DNA of 44,310 bases from an uncultured Bacilli bacterium (lineage in GTDB: Bacteria; Bacillota_I; Bacilli_A; RF39; UBA660): NCBI GenBank assembly GCA_947627975.1, contig CANQYB010000007.1, positions 1 to 44,310 of the forward strand, written 5' to 3'. Both the position numbers and the translations under genes were made by a program. Below, one piece after another: positions 24,325 to 32,731 of this stretch; within the stretch, counting starts at the first letter, position 1; every line of letters begins with the position of its first letter. The notes beneath the pieces are model-generated. The model saw nothing but the letters and a program-made list of their open reading frames with translations. It ran no database searches and was not told the DNA's origin.

Positions 24325-25557
24325 CTATTTTGTTAATTCTTCTTCAATTCTTAATAGTTGATTATATTTAGCAATTCTTTCTCCTCTACACAATGAACCA
24401 GTTTTTATAAAAGGAATATTTAATCCAACAGCTAAATCAGCAATAAAAGTATCTTCCGTTTCCCCACTTCTATGAGAAATAATCATACTATAATTATTTT
24501 TTCTTGCTAAATTTATTGTTTCAATCATTTCACTTATAGTACCAATCTGATTAGCTTTTAAAAGAATTGAATTAGCACATTTTTCTTTTATTCCTTTTTG
24601 TAATAAATTTTTATTTGTAACAAAATAATCATCACCAACAATCATTATTTTATCACCAATATCTGAGGTAATTTTTTTTAAACTTTCAAAATCATTTTCT
24701 TCAAAAGGATCCTCTATTGATATAATTGGATATTTACTAACCAAATATTTATAATATTCTAATAGTTTATTTGGCGAAATTATTTTGTTATCAATTAAAT
24801 AACTATTCTGATCTTTTAAGTAAAAAGAAGTGGCTGCAGCATCAATTGCAATATAAACATCTTTCCCAGGCACATATCCAGCTGTCATTATCGCTTTATT
24901 AATTAATGATAAAGGCATTTCATTATTTTTAAATTTAGGAGCAAATCCTCCTTCATCGCCAACATTTGTAGAAATATTATTAGTTTCTAATATTTTTTTC
25001 AATATTTGAAATATTTCAGCACCAACTCTAAGTCTTTCTTTAAAAGTCTTAACTACAGGCACTATCATATATTCTTGAAAAGCAACTCCATTATTGGAAT
25101 GCTTTCCACCATTAATAATATTCATCATAGGTATAGGTATGCCATATTTACCTGTATTTACATATTGATAAAGTTTCTTATTTTTTGATAATGCACAAGC
25201 TTTTAGTGTAGCTAAAGAAACAGCAAGTATTGTATTACCACCTAATTTCGTTTTTTGTGAAGTATTATCTAAAGAATTTAATAATTTATCTATCTTTAAT
25301 TGATCTATTTCTACTCCTATTAATTTTGGTTTAATTATATCATTAATATTTTTAATAGCTTTTTTAACTCCTAATCCTTGATATCTTTTTACATCTTTAT
25401 CTCTTAATTCTAAAGCTTCTTTAGAGCCAGTAGATGCCCCACTTGGAACACTAGCTCTAACAAACTTCATATTATCTAAAAAAAGCTCGACTTCAACTGT
25501 CGGGTTTCCTCTAGAATCAAGAATTTCACGAGCAACAAGATCATGAATTTTTGCCAT
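24325..25557 (-). CDS. eno: Enolase
   Basis: A 410-residue enolase (2-phosphoglycerate to phosphoenolpyruvate). Magnesium and catalytic blocks are intact: SGASTGSKEALELRD near residue 40, FQEYMIVPV (about 164), VGDEGGFAPK (about 203), SIEDPFEE (about 286), the catalytic Lys in ILLKANQIG, and ISHRSGETEDTFIADLAVG. It is a little shorter than the usual 430 residues. The ribosome site contains AAAGGGGT, which is complementary over eight bases to the unpaired segment of the small RNA at 36113-36217. Confidence 0.98.
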   Translation of the reverse strand: MAKIHDLVAREILDSRGNPTVEVELFLDNMKFVRASVPSGASTGSKEALELRDKDVKRYQGLGVKKAIKNINDIIKPKLIGVEIDQLKIDKLLNSLDNTSQKTKLGGNTILAVSLATLKACALSKNKKLYQYVNTGKYGIPIPMMNIINGGKHSNNGVAFQEYMIVPVVKTFKERLRVGAEIFQILKKILETNNISTNVGDEGGFAPKFKNNEMPLSLINKAIMTAGYVPGKDVYIAIDAAATSFYLKDQNSYLIDNKIISPNKLLEYYKYLVSKYPIISIEDPFEENDFESLKKITSDIGDKIMIVGDDYFVTNKNLLQKGIKEKCANSILLKANQIGTISEMIETINLARKNNYSMIISHRSGETEDTFIADLAVGLNIPFIKTGSLCRGERIAKYNQLLRIEEELTK

Positions 25558-25561
25558 AATA

Positions 25562-26128
25562 TTACCCCTTTATCTTAATTGTACTAATACTCTTATAATT
25601 TTTTCTTAAAATTTGAATATATAAAACATCTAGTAAAATATTTATTATTGTAAATACCCCAACAGTTTGAGTTTTAAAAAATAAATAATCAAATGGATAT
25701 ATAAATATTGAAATTGAAAGTGCTATTGATAAAATCATATTAATAATCGTTATTAATTTAAGTTGTTTAGTTGCTTTATTATCGTATAAAGGTATTGATA
25801 ACTTATATAATGCAGTAACAATAAAGTAAACTCCAACAAGAATTATTAAATCTATTTTTGTAGTATTTACATTTACAATTGTAAAAATACCTAAAATAGC
25901 AATTAAAATAGTTAAAAATAAATCTAACTTAAAAATTGAAAATATTTTCTTCCTTTGTATAGTATATGCGTATAAAGTAACAACACTTAAAATAATTAAC
26001 GAAAATCCATATAAATATGATAATAGAGCTTCAGAAATTCCCTTAATAAATATGGCAAAAATAGCAATAATTAGTAAAGGTAACATTGCTCCTAATTTTA
26101 AATTTAAAATCCTTTTGTATTCTTTCAT
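25562..26128 (-). CDS. Integral membrane protein, HdeD/DUF308-like
   Basis: A 188-residue protein with about six transmembrane helices in three pairs and very short loops. The pairing and lengths recall HdeD/DUF308 membrane proteins, but there is no decisive motif. The ATG at 26126-26128 is set by AGGTG; the longer frame upstream lacks a ribosome site. It ends four bases before the eno start, so eno may be cotranscribed with it. Function is unknown. Confidence 0.55.
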   Translation of the reverse strand: MKEYKRILNLKLGAMLPLLIIAIFAIFIKGISEALLSYLYGFSLIILSVVTLYAYTIQRKKIFSIFKLDLFLTILIAILGIFTIVNVNTTKIDLIILVGVYFIVTALYKLSIPLYDNKATKQLKLITIINMILSIALSISIFIYPFDYLFFKTQTVGVFTIINILLDVLYIQILRKNYKSISTIKIKG

Positions 26129-26197
26129 AGTATCACCTACTTTTATAGTAACATAACTTGCCAAAAAATACAAATTAATTTTTATAATATAAAATTA

Positions 26198-27283
26198 TTA
26201 ATCTTTTAAATTGATTTTTACTTGTTCATCACTATCTTCAATTTCAACACTAGAAATTGAATTAAATCTTTTTGTAATTTTATCAGTTGTTGTATGAATT
26301 TCTTTAACATCTTTATTAACAGTTTCAATACTTCTTGATAGTTTATCCCATCTTTCCTTATATCTATCAAATTCTAAACCTAATTTTTTAAGTTCATTAT
26401 GAATAACTTTTGCATATTTATCTCTTTCCATATCCATTACAACCATTTGAATAACAGTTAAAGTACTCATTAAAGTAGTTGGAGAGGCAAGCCAAACTCT
26501 TTTTTTAAAAGAATAATCAACTAAATCTTCATGATGAGCATTAATTTCAGCAAATATAGCTTCCGCAGGTAAAAACATTATTGCTTCATTAGCTGTTTCA
26601 CCTAAAATTATATATTTAGAAGCAATTGCATCAATATGATTTTTAACATCATTTTTAAATTTTTTATACGATGTTTCTCTTTCCATTTTGCTTAACGTGC
26701 TATCCATCATTTTCTGATAATTTTCAAGAGGAAATTTTGAATCTATACATATTGATCCTAGAGGATTTGGAGCATAAACAATTGCATCGACAACTTTTCC
26801 ATTGGATAGTAAATGCTGAATATCATAAATTTTTCCTTTTTTTTCACCAAAAACAGAAGTTAAAATATTGTTTAAATTAATTTCACCAAAAATTCCACGT
26901 GTCTTTTTGTCTGTCAAAACACTTTGAAGGGAAACTATATCATTAGAAAGACCATCAATTTTTTTCTGAGCTTCATCTATTTTAGAAAGTCTTTCCAAAA
27001 CAGAAGTAAAAGTTTTATTAGTTTTTTCAAAATTTTGATCTAATCTTTCATTAACTTTATTATCTATTTTTAAAAGTCTTTCTTCTATTTTATCCTTAAG
27101 TTTTTCAAAATCATCTAAAATAGTTCTACTAAAATCATTCTTAAAATCGCCTATTTCTTTTACAATTGAAATTTCTTGTTTATTTAATTTATCAATTATA
27201 TCAGAATTATTATTTTTTTTAAAAATTAGTAATAAAATTAATATTAAATTAATTGTTAAAAAACTTAATATTATATATTGCAT
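26198..27283 (-). CDS. rmuC: RmuC family protein
   Basis: A 361-residue RmuC-type protein. An N-terminal membrane helix (about 2-20) is followed by a long coiled coil (about 25-120) and the PD-(D/E)XK nuclease-like RmuC domain with RGIFGEINLNNIL, VDAIVYAPN, CIDSKFPLENY and FLPAEAIFAEI. RmuC limits recombination at inverted repeats in E. coli. AGGTG is placed for the ATG at 27281-27283. An in-frame GTG at 27292 overlaps the upstream stop. The domain assignment is firm; the role in this organism is inferred. Confidence 0.88.
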   Translation of the reverse strand: MQYIILSFLTINLILILLLIFKKNNNSDIIDKLNKQEISIVKEIGDFKNDFSRTILDDFEKLKDKIEERLLKIDNKVNERLDQNFEKTNKTFTSVLERLSKIDEAQKKIDGLSNDIVSLQSVLTDKKTRGIFGEINLNNILTSVFGEKKGKIYDIQHLLSNGKVVDAIVYAPNPLGSICIDSKFPLENYQKMMDSTLSKMERETSYKKFKNDVKNHIDAIASKYIILGETANEAIMFLPAEAIFAEINAHHEDLVDYSFKKRVWLASPTTLMSTLTVIQMVVMDMERDKYAKVIHNELKKLGLEFDRYKERWDKLSRSIETVNKDVKEIHTTTDKITKRFNSISSVEIEDSDEQVKINLKD

Positions 27284-27288
27284 AAAAT

Positions 27289-27849
27289 TCACCTCAAAAA
27301 TTTATATTTTCTTTTTATAATATAGGTTAGTAAATACATTATAACAAATCCTATTATAACTTTAACTAGACAATTAAAATTTGTCAAGGATTCTAAAAAT
27401 GAGCAACCAATAAATCCCCAAAAGTAAATACAAAATGCTTTGCCAATTATTAAAGCTAAAATAAATTTTTTAATATTTATTTTACTAAAACTACAAATTA
27501 AAGTTATTAAAGAAGTGGGATTAAAAGGAATTGCATACAAAACAATTAAATTAAAAAAATTAATATCTGAAAATTTATCTAAATATTTTCTCATTTTTTT
27601 TAATTTTAAATTAAAATTTGATATTAAAGTAAATAATGTTAAGGCTCCTAAAATACTAAATAACCAAGCAACTAAAAAACCAATTATTTTTCCATATATT
27701 AAAAAAACTATAGTAATAAATAATGAAAGAGGAAGAATGGGTATTAAAGCTTCTAAAAAAATTAAAAAACAACAAATAATAAGTCCTAAAACTTTATAAT
27801 TCATTATAAAATTAGTTAAAATATTATTTATATTATTTAAAATTTCCAT
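27289..27849 (-). CDS. VTT-domain (TVP38/DedA-like) membrane protein
   Basis: A 186-residue membrane protein with about five hydrophobic segments. The VTT/SNARE-associated block is seen in FLEALIPILPLSLFITIVFLIYG and in VLYAIPFNPTSLITLICSFSKI. Proteins of this family act in lipid scrambling or undecaprenyl-phosphate recycling and membrane homeostasis; which applies here cannot be told. The stop codon is TGA, and reading would continue past it if TGA coded Trp. This supports the standard code. Confidence 0.8.
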   Translation of the reverse strand: MEILNNINNILTNFIMNYKVLGLIICCFLIFLEALIPILPLSLFITIVFLIYGKIIGFLVAWLFSILGALTLFTLISNFNLKLKKMRKYLDKFSDINFFNLIVLYAIPFNPTSLITLICSFSKINIKKFILALIIGKAFCIYFWGFIGCSFLESLTNFNCLVKVIIGFVIMYLLTYIIKRKYKFLR

Positions 27850-27874
27850 ATAACATTATATGTTTTTTTTATTT

Positions 27875-28312
27875 TTATTTGCACTTATTTACATCTACTT
27901 CTTTTCCATTCTCACAACATTTAGTAATGTTTAATTTACATTTTGTAAATGGTGATTGAATACAAGTATTTATTCTATCGTAGCTGCTTTTTATACTAGT
28001 AAAACCAGTTATAGTACTTGTAATAAAACCCAAAATACTAGGAATAAAAAAGATTATTATTCCTGCAACTACTCTTCGAATAATAGCTGAAGTAGCGTCT
28101 TTAACAGCTTTATCATCACCACCAATTATTGCTTTTCCTAAATCAACAGTTGCTAATATTATAATAATAAGAGGAATAATAATTTTTAAAAAAAATAAAA
28201 TATAACCAAAAAAACGAACTGTAAGCAATACATTATAATCTAAAGAAAAATCACTAACCCCACAATTTTTTGATACATTAATAGTGCCAAATAATAACAT
28301 ATAAATCACCAA
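27875..28312 (-). CDS. VirB2/TrbC-like pilin family protein with Cys-rich tail
   Basis: A 145-residue protein with two long hydrophobic helices (about 33-57 and 79-103) separated by a short polar loop GKAIIGGDDKAVKDATSAI. This is the layout of VirB2/TrbC and T4SS-pilin families. The start has a Cys in KNCGVSDF, and the last 40 residues carry five more Cys (TC, KC, CC and KC), perhaps disulfide-bonded outside the cell or binding metal. No other type IV secretion gene is in the window, so it is an orphan here. Function is unknown. Confidence 0.6.
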   Translation of the reverse strand: MVIYMLLFGTINVSKNCGVSDFSLDYNVLLTVRFFGYILFFLKIIIPLIIIILATVDLGKAIIGGDDKAVKDATSAIIRRVVAGIIIFFIPSILGFITSTITGFTSIKSSYDRINTCIQSPFTKCKLNITKCCENGKEVDVNKCK

Positions 28313-28325
28313 AAAAATTATAACA

Positions 28326-28350
28326 TAAAAAAATCTAATTTACATTAGAT
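28326..28350 (-). terminator. Terminator of the rhodanese-like gene
   Basis: A stem AATCTAAT/ATTAGATT (28331-28350) is followed on the minus strand by TTTTT. It overlaps the stop codon region of the rhodanese-like gene and could act in both directions. Confidence 0.75.
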
Positions 28351-28587
28351 TTTTTTTAGGAAAGTCACGTCATAGCCAATAAACTCTAAAATTGAACAAG
28401 CTTTTTTGGCATTGTAACCTTTTTTACAAGTAATATAGTATTTTTTATTTTTATCTAATAAGATATTTCTATTTGTTATTAAATTATCCATAGAAATGTT
28501 TATAGCATTATTTATTTTTTTTTCTGTATCTAAATTAATCAAAATACCCATATTACTTTTATATTCTGATTCATAAATTACTTTCAT
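28345..28587 (-). CDS. Single-domain rhodanese-like protein
   Basis: An 80-residue, shortened rhodanese fold. The segment INISMDNLITNRNILLDKNKKYYITC leads into the active-site loop CKKGYN at Cys54, followed by AKKACSILEFIGYDVTFLKK. The catalytic Cys is kept, but the usual Arg at the end of the CxxGxR loop is Asn, which may lower thiosulfate activity. Small proteins of this type carry sulfane sulfur. It lies 47 bases after leuS and may be read from the same transcript. Confidence 0.8.
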   Translation of the reverse strand: MKVIYESEYKSNMGILINLDTEKKINNAINISMDNLITNRNILLDKNKKYYITCKKGYNAKKACSILEFIGYDVTFLKKI

Positions 28588-28634
28588 TTTTATCCCCTAA
28601 TATATTTTATGGAATAAAAAATTTATGAATTATT

Positions 28635-31031
28635 TTATTTAACTATTATATTAACAATTTTATTTTTTACTACAATTGTTTTAATAATTTCTTTACCATC
28701 AATATGTTTTTTAACATTTTCATTTTGACATGCTATTTTTATTACTTCTTCATCTAAAAGATTCAAACCTATTTTAATTTCCCCTCGTAATTTTCCATTA
28801 ACTTGTACGCCAATAGTAATTTCATCTTCTATTATTTTAGATTCATCGTAAGTTGGCCAATTTTCATATGCAATAGTCTTATTATGTCCTAATTTTTCCC
28901 AAATTTCTTCAGTCATAAAGGGTACAATTGGATTAAGAAGTTTTACTAAACTTTCTGCCATATATCTTGGAAATTTTTCTTCTTTATAAATAGCATTTAC
29001 AAAAATCATAATTTGACTAATAGCTGTATTAATATTTAAACTTTCAAAATCTTCTGTTACTTTTTTTACAGTTTGATGATAAATTTTTTCTAAATTTTTA
29101 TTATCCTCATCACAAATTTTATTTTCTTCTGTATATAATCGCCAAACGCGATCTAAAAATTTTTTAGAACCAATAACACCATTATCATTCCATGGTTTAT
29201 CAGCTTGTAATGGTCCCATAAACATTTCATAAAATCTTAAAGTATCAGCGCCATATTCATTTACAATATCATTAGGATTAACTGAGTATTGTGGATATCT
29301 TTTGCCCATTTTAATACCATTAGATCCTAAAATCATACCTTGATGTACTAATTTTTTAAATGGTTCTTTTACTGGAACAATTCCCTTATCATAAAGATAA
29401 TTATTCCACATTCTAGAATATAATAAATGCCCAACAGCATGTTCTGGTCCACCAACATATAAATCAACTGGAAGCCAATGTTTTAATAATTTTTCATCAG
29501 CAATTTTTTCATCGTTATTTGGATCAATATATCTTAAAAAATACCAAGAAGATCCAGCTGAACCTGGCATTGTTGAAGTTTCTCTTTTAGCTTTTTTTCC
29601 ATTGATATTAACATTTACCCAATCAGTTGCTTTTTCCAATGGTGAAGCACCTGTTTTAGATGGTGAATAATCATTTAATTTTGGCAATATTAATGGAAGT
29701 TCAGCATCAGATATCGCACAATAATTTCCATCTTCAAAATGAACAATTGGAATTGGTTCTCCCCAATATCTTTGACGAGCAAAAATCCAATCGCGAATTC
29801 GATAATTAATTTGCTTTTTACCAGCTTTATTATCTTCAAGCCATTTAATCATTGTATTAATTGCTTCTTCTTTACCCATTCCATCCAAAAATGATGAATT
29901 AATATGAATACCATCTTTTGTATAAGCTTCCTTACTAATATCTCCACCTTCTAAAACTTGAATTATAGGAATATTAAATTTTTTAGCAAATTCATAGTCT
30001 CTTTCATCATGAGCAGGTACAGCCATGATTGCTCCTGTTCCATAACTTGCAAGAACATAATCAGATATCCAAATGGGAATTTTTTCATTATTTACCGGAT
30101 TAATTGCATAAGCACCTGTAAAAACGCCTGTTTTTTCCTTGTTAAGTTCTGTTCTTTCTAATTCGGACTTAGTAGCACAAATATCTTGATATTTTTTTAC
30201 ATCTTCTGATTGTTCTTTGCTGACTATTTTATTAACTAACTCATGTTCAGGAGATAAAACACAATATGTTGCCCCAAATAATGTATCACAACGAGTAGTA
30301 AAAACAGTAAAATTATAATCTGTATTTGCTACTTTAAAAATAACATGAGCTCCAACACTTTTACCTATCCAATTTCGTTGTATTTCTTTTGTCGATTCAG
30401 GCCAATCAATTTCATTTAACCCATCTAATAATCTTTCAGCATATTTAGGTATATCAATTACCCATTGTTTCATATTTTTACGAACAACAGGATATCCACC
30501 TCTTTCACTTTTTCCATTAATTATTTCATCATTAGATAAAACTGTTCCTAGTTCTTCACACCAATTTACAGGCATATCAACATATTTAGCTAAACCATCT
30601 TCAAATAATTTCTTAAAAATCCACTGTGTCCATTTGTAATAAGATGGATCAGATGTTGATACTTCTCTATCCCAATCAAAGGAAAATCCCAACATTTTAA
30701 GTTGATTTTTAAAAGTTTTAATGTTTTCATTTGTAAATATAGCAGGATGATTCCCAGTTTTTATCGCGTATTGTTCTGCGGGAAGACCAAAAGAATCAAA
30801 GCCCATTGGATGAAGTACATTATATCCTTGCATTCTTTTCATACGACTAACTATATCTGTTGCAGTATATCCTTCTGGATGTCCAGCATGAAGTCCTACA
30901 CCAGATGGATAAGGAAACATATCTAATGCATAAAATTTAGGCTTGGAAAAATCATAAATATCAGTTTTGAAAGTTTTATTAACATCCCAATATTTTTGCC
31001 ATTTTTTTTCTATTTTTTTAAAATTCATCAT
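28635..31031 (-). CDS. leuS: Leucyl-tRNA synthetase
   Basis: A 798-residue class Ia synthetase charging tRNA-Leu. The HIGH motif is HAGH in [15 protein letters not shown] (about 42-56). The CP1 editing domain includes [20 protein letters not shown] and [19 protein letters not shown]. The KMSKS motif is altered to KMGKR, followed by YPQYSVNP and the family block [21 protein letters not shown]. It starts with tandem ATGs overlapping the TGA of the upstream membrane gene. Transcription is controlled by a T-box at 31410-31596. Confidence 0.97.
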   Translation of the reverse strand: MMNFKKIEKKWQKYWDVNKTFKTDIYDFSKPKFYALDMFPYPSGVGLHAGHPEGYTATDIVSRMKRMQGYNVLHPMGFDSFGLPAEQYAIKTGNHPAIFTNENIKTFKNQLKMLGFSFDWDREVSTSDPSYYKWTQWIFKKLFEDGLAKYVDMPVNWCEELGTVLSNDEIINGKSERGGYPVVRKNMKQWVIDIPKYAERLLDGLNEIDWPESTKEIQRNWIGKSVGAHVIFKVANTDYNFTVFTTRCDTLFGATYCVLSPEHELVNKIVSKEQSEDVKKYQDICATKSELERTELNKEKTGVFTGAYAINPVNNEKIPIWISDYVLASYGTGAIMAVPAHDERDYEFAKKFNIPIIQVLEGGDISKEAYTKDGIHINSSFLDGMGKEEAINTMIKWLEDNKAGKKQINYRIRDWIFARQRYWGEPIPIVHFEDGNYCAISDAELPLILPKLNDYSPSKTGASPLEKATDWVNVNINGKKAKRETSTMPGSAGSSWYFLRYIDPNNDEKIADEKLLKHWLPVDLYVGGPEHAVGHLLYSRMWNNYLYDKGIVPVKEPFKKLVHQGMILGSNGIKMGKRYPQYSVNPNDIVNEYGADTLRFYEMFMGPLQADKPWNDNGVIGSKKFLDRVWRLYTEENKICDEDNKNLEKIYHQTVKKVTEDFESLNINTAISQIMIFVNAIYKEEKFPRYMAESLVKLLNPIVPFMTEEIWEKLGHNKTIAYENWPTYDESKIIEDEITIGVQVNGKLRGEIKIGLNLLDEEVIKIACQNENVKKHIDGKEIIKTIVVKNKIVNIIVK

Positions 31032-31378
31032 TTTTTATCAACCTTTCCTTTTTTTATTATTAAATTTCCAATTAAATAATACATAATAATAATTAATATT
31101 AATAATATAAAAAAGCCAATCAGCATTTGAAATATAAACTTTAAAGGTATTAAAAAACATATTGTTCCCGTAATGGAAATAATAAAAGCATTAGCATTAA
31201 CACAAATCCAAGTTAATTTTTTTTCATTTATTTTTGATTTTTTTACTTTGAATTTATATTCTAAATAATCAAGTTCACCCATTCTTGAAAAATTTTTCTT
31301 TCGATATAAACCAAGATATATAATATAAAATACTAATATTATAACATAAGTGCTTATAAAAAAAATTAAACTGCTCAT
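31028..31378 (-). CDS. Small membrane protein cotranscribed with leuS
   Basis: A 116-residue protein I do not recognise. It has an N-terminal helix (about 3-24), a basic, charged cytoplasmic stretch with [18 protein letters not shown] (33-50), and two further helices (about 60-80 and 84-107) before a basic tail. The ATG follows AAGGAT. It lies between the T-box and leuS and overlaps leuS (ATGATG/TGA), so its expression must follow leucine charging. Confidence 0.65.
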   Translation of the reverse strand: MSSLIFFISTYVIILVFYIIYLGLYRKKNFSRMGELDYLEYKFKVKKSKINEKKLTWICVNANAFIISITGTICFLIPLKFIFQMLIGFFILLILIIIMYYLIGNLIIKKGKVDKK

Positions 31379-31409
31379 ATTTTACCATCCTTTTTAAATT
31401 TAATTAAAA

Positions 31410-31596
31410 CACGGCATATCGCTAAGGACGAAAATGCCGTGGTACCACCTTAATTTGTTCTTTAATGATTTTATAATGGAAATCAGCCAAACACTTAAAA
31501 AAGCAAGTTCATAAATCAAATATTATAGTTTTCACCAACCACTAATTCTCTTTGAATATTTTAATTTATTACTACTCTTTTTCTCTGCTTATTCAT
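31410..31596 (-). promoter_or_regulatory. T-box leader of the leuS operon
   Basis: The minus strand carries a typical T-box leader. It has a closing stem AAGCA/TGCTT, an AGAGA segment, the stem I loop motif GGTTGGTGAAAAC, the antiterminator T-box sequence AAGGTGGTACCACG (ending near 31438) and a terminator hairpin CACGGCAT/ATGCCGTG (31410-31441) followed by TTTTAATT. Uncharged tRNA would stabilise the antiterminator. Leucine specificity is inferred from leuS downstream; a UUA codon just before TGAAC is a candidate specifier. Confidence 0.9.
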
Positions 31597-31625
31597 ATTA
31601 TATTAAATAAAAAATATTTATTCAA
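31597..31625 (-). promoter_or_regulatory. Sigma-A promoter of the T-box-leuS operon
   Basis: TTGAAT (31620-31625) and TATAAT (31597-31602) on the minus strand are 17 bases apart, directly ahead of the T-box leader. Confidence 0.8.
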
Positions 31626-31701
31626 GAATAAATTAAACTTTTATAATATAATTTTTTTCATAATTTTATTTATTTAATACATACTAATTTCTAGGTGATT
31701 T

Positions 31702-32220
31702 ATGGATAAAAAAAAGGTAATAGAAAATATAAAATATTATTTTATATTATTTATAATTATTTCAATATTAAGTTATTTTTATGAAGAAATTTTATTTTTA
31801 TTAATTAAAGATAAATTAGTTAAACGAGGATTTTTGTATGGTCCATGGCTTCCCATATATGGTTTTGGAGCGTTAATAATACTTAAAACATGTAAACGTT
31901 TAAAAAAACATCCTGTTATTATATTTATTATAACTTTTCTTTTAACAGGAACTTTAGAAGGAATATCTGGTTTTATTTTAAATAAATTTTTTAATATGAA
32001 GTTGTGGGATTATTCAAATGATTTTTTAAATATTGGTGGATATGTTTGTTTAAAAAGTGCTACTGGATTTGCTATTGGTGGACTATTATTAATATATTTA
32101 TTAGAACCATTTATAAAATTTTTTTATAATAAATTTTCCAAAAAACAAAGTACAATAATTACAATAATTATTTTTATAATATTTGTAATTGATAATATTA
32201 TTTCCTACATGCTAAAATAA
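31702..32220 (+). CDS. CmpB/DUF1113-type membrane protein
   Basis: A 172-residue protein with about four to five membrane helices. The conserved blocks RGFLYGPWLPIYGFGA (about 42-57) and LTGTLEGISGFILNKFFNMKLWDYS (about 81-105), then NIGGYVCLKSATGFAIGG, are those of the family labelled putative ABC transporter permease CmpB. No transporter ATPase is nearby and the function is unproven. It has an AGGTGAT ribosome site and is divergent from the leuS operon. Confidence 0.82.
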   Translation: MDKKKVIENIKYYFILFIIISILSYFYEEILFLLIKDKLVKRGFLYGPWLPIYGFGALIILKTCKRLKKHPVIIFIITFLLTGTLEGISGFILNKFFNMKLWDYSNDFLNIGGYVCLKSATGFAIGGLLLIYLLEPFIKFFYNKFSKKQSTIITIIIFIIFVIDNIISYMLK

Positions 32221-32229
32221 AATGCTTTA

Positions 32230-32258
32230 TTGAAAAAGATAAAATTATTTGTTAAAAT
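32230..32258 (+). promoter_or_regulatory. Promoter of the HIT-family gene
   Basis: TTGAAA (32230-32235) and TAAAAT (32253-32258) are 17 bases apart, and an AGAGGAA ribosome site follows before the ATG at 32280. Confidence 0.65.
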
Positions 32259-32279
32259 TTTAATAGAAAAGAGGAATTT

Positions 32280-32669
32280 ATGGATAATTGTATATTTTGT
32301 AAAATTATTGAGGGAAAAATACCAAGTTTTACAATTTATGAAGATGATATAGTTAAAGTTTTTTTGGATATTGATCCATCAACCAATGGGGATATGCTTA
32401 TCATACCTAAAAAGCATTATACTAATATTTTAGATATTGATAAAGATACACTTTGTCATATACATTTACTTATAAAAGATTTATATCCTAAAATAAAAGA
32501 AAAATTACATTGTGATGGTTTGACCATTTCTCAAAATAATGAATATTCTCAAGAAGTTCTACACTATCATTTACATGTCACTCCTAGATATAAAGATGAT
32601 AACTGCAAAATAACTTACAATAAAAATAATTTAAAAAAATTAGAAGAAATTTATGACATTTTAAAATAA
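32280..32669 (+). CDS. HIT family nucleotide-binding hydrolase
   Basis: A 129-residue histidine-triad protein, Hint-like. The N-terminus is DNCIFCKIIEGKIPS (2-16) with two Cys, and the catalytic triad is HYHLH (95-99) in VLHYHLHVTPRYKDD. Such proteins hydrolyse adenosine phosphoramidates or related nucleotides. It is a single-gene unit with its own promoter and terminator, just upstream of nifJ. Confidence 0.93.
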   Translation: MDNCIFCKIIEGKIPSFTIYEDDIVKVFLDIDPSTNGDMLIIPKKHYTNILDIDKDTLCHIHLLIKDLYPKIKEKLHCDGLTISQNNEYSQEVLHYHLHVTPRYKDDNCKITYNKNNLKKLEEIYDILK

Positions 32670-32698
32670 ACACATTTAGTTATGTGTTTTATTTTTTT
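32670..32698 (+). terminator. Terminator of the HIT-family gene
   Basis: The stem ACACAT/ATGTGT right after the stop codon is followed by TTTATTTTTTT. Confidence 0.8.
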
Positions 32699-32731
32699 CG
32701 TGTTATAATCTTATTGTAAGGAAGATGGTAT

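Noticed and set aside
27440-27799. Plus-strand reading frame of 119 codons opposite the VTT membrane gene
   Set aside because: Lys/Ile-rich mirror of a hydrophobic minus-strand protein, without a ribosome site or recognisable domain.
27847-27872. Hairpin CATATAA/TTATATG with a following T-run on the plus strand
   Set aside because: No plus-strand gene or promoter feeds it, and it overlaps the VTT start codon. It is probably an accident of AT-rich sequence.
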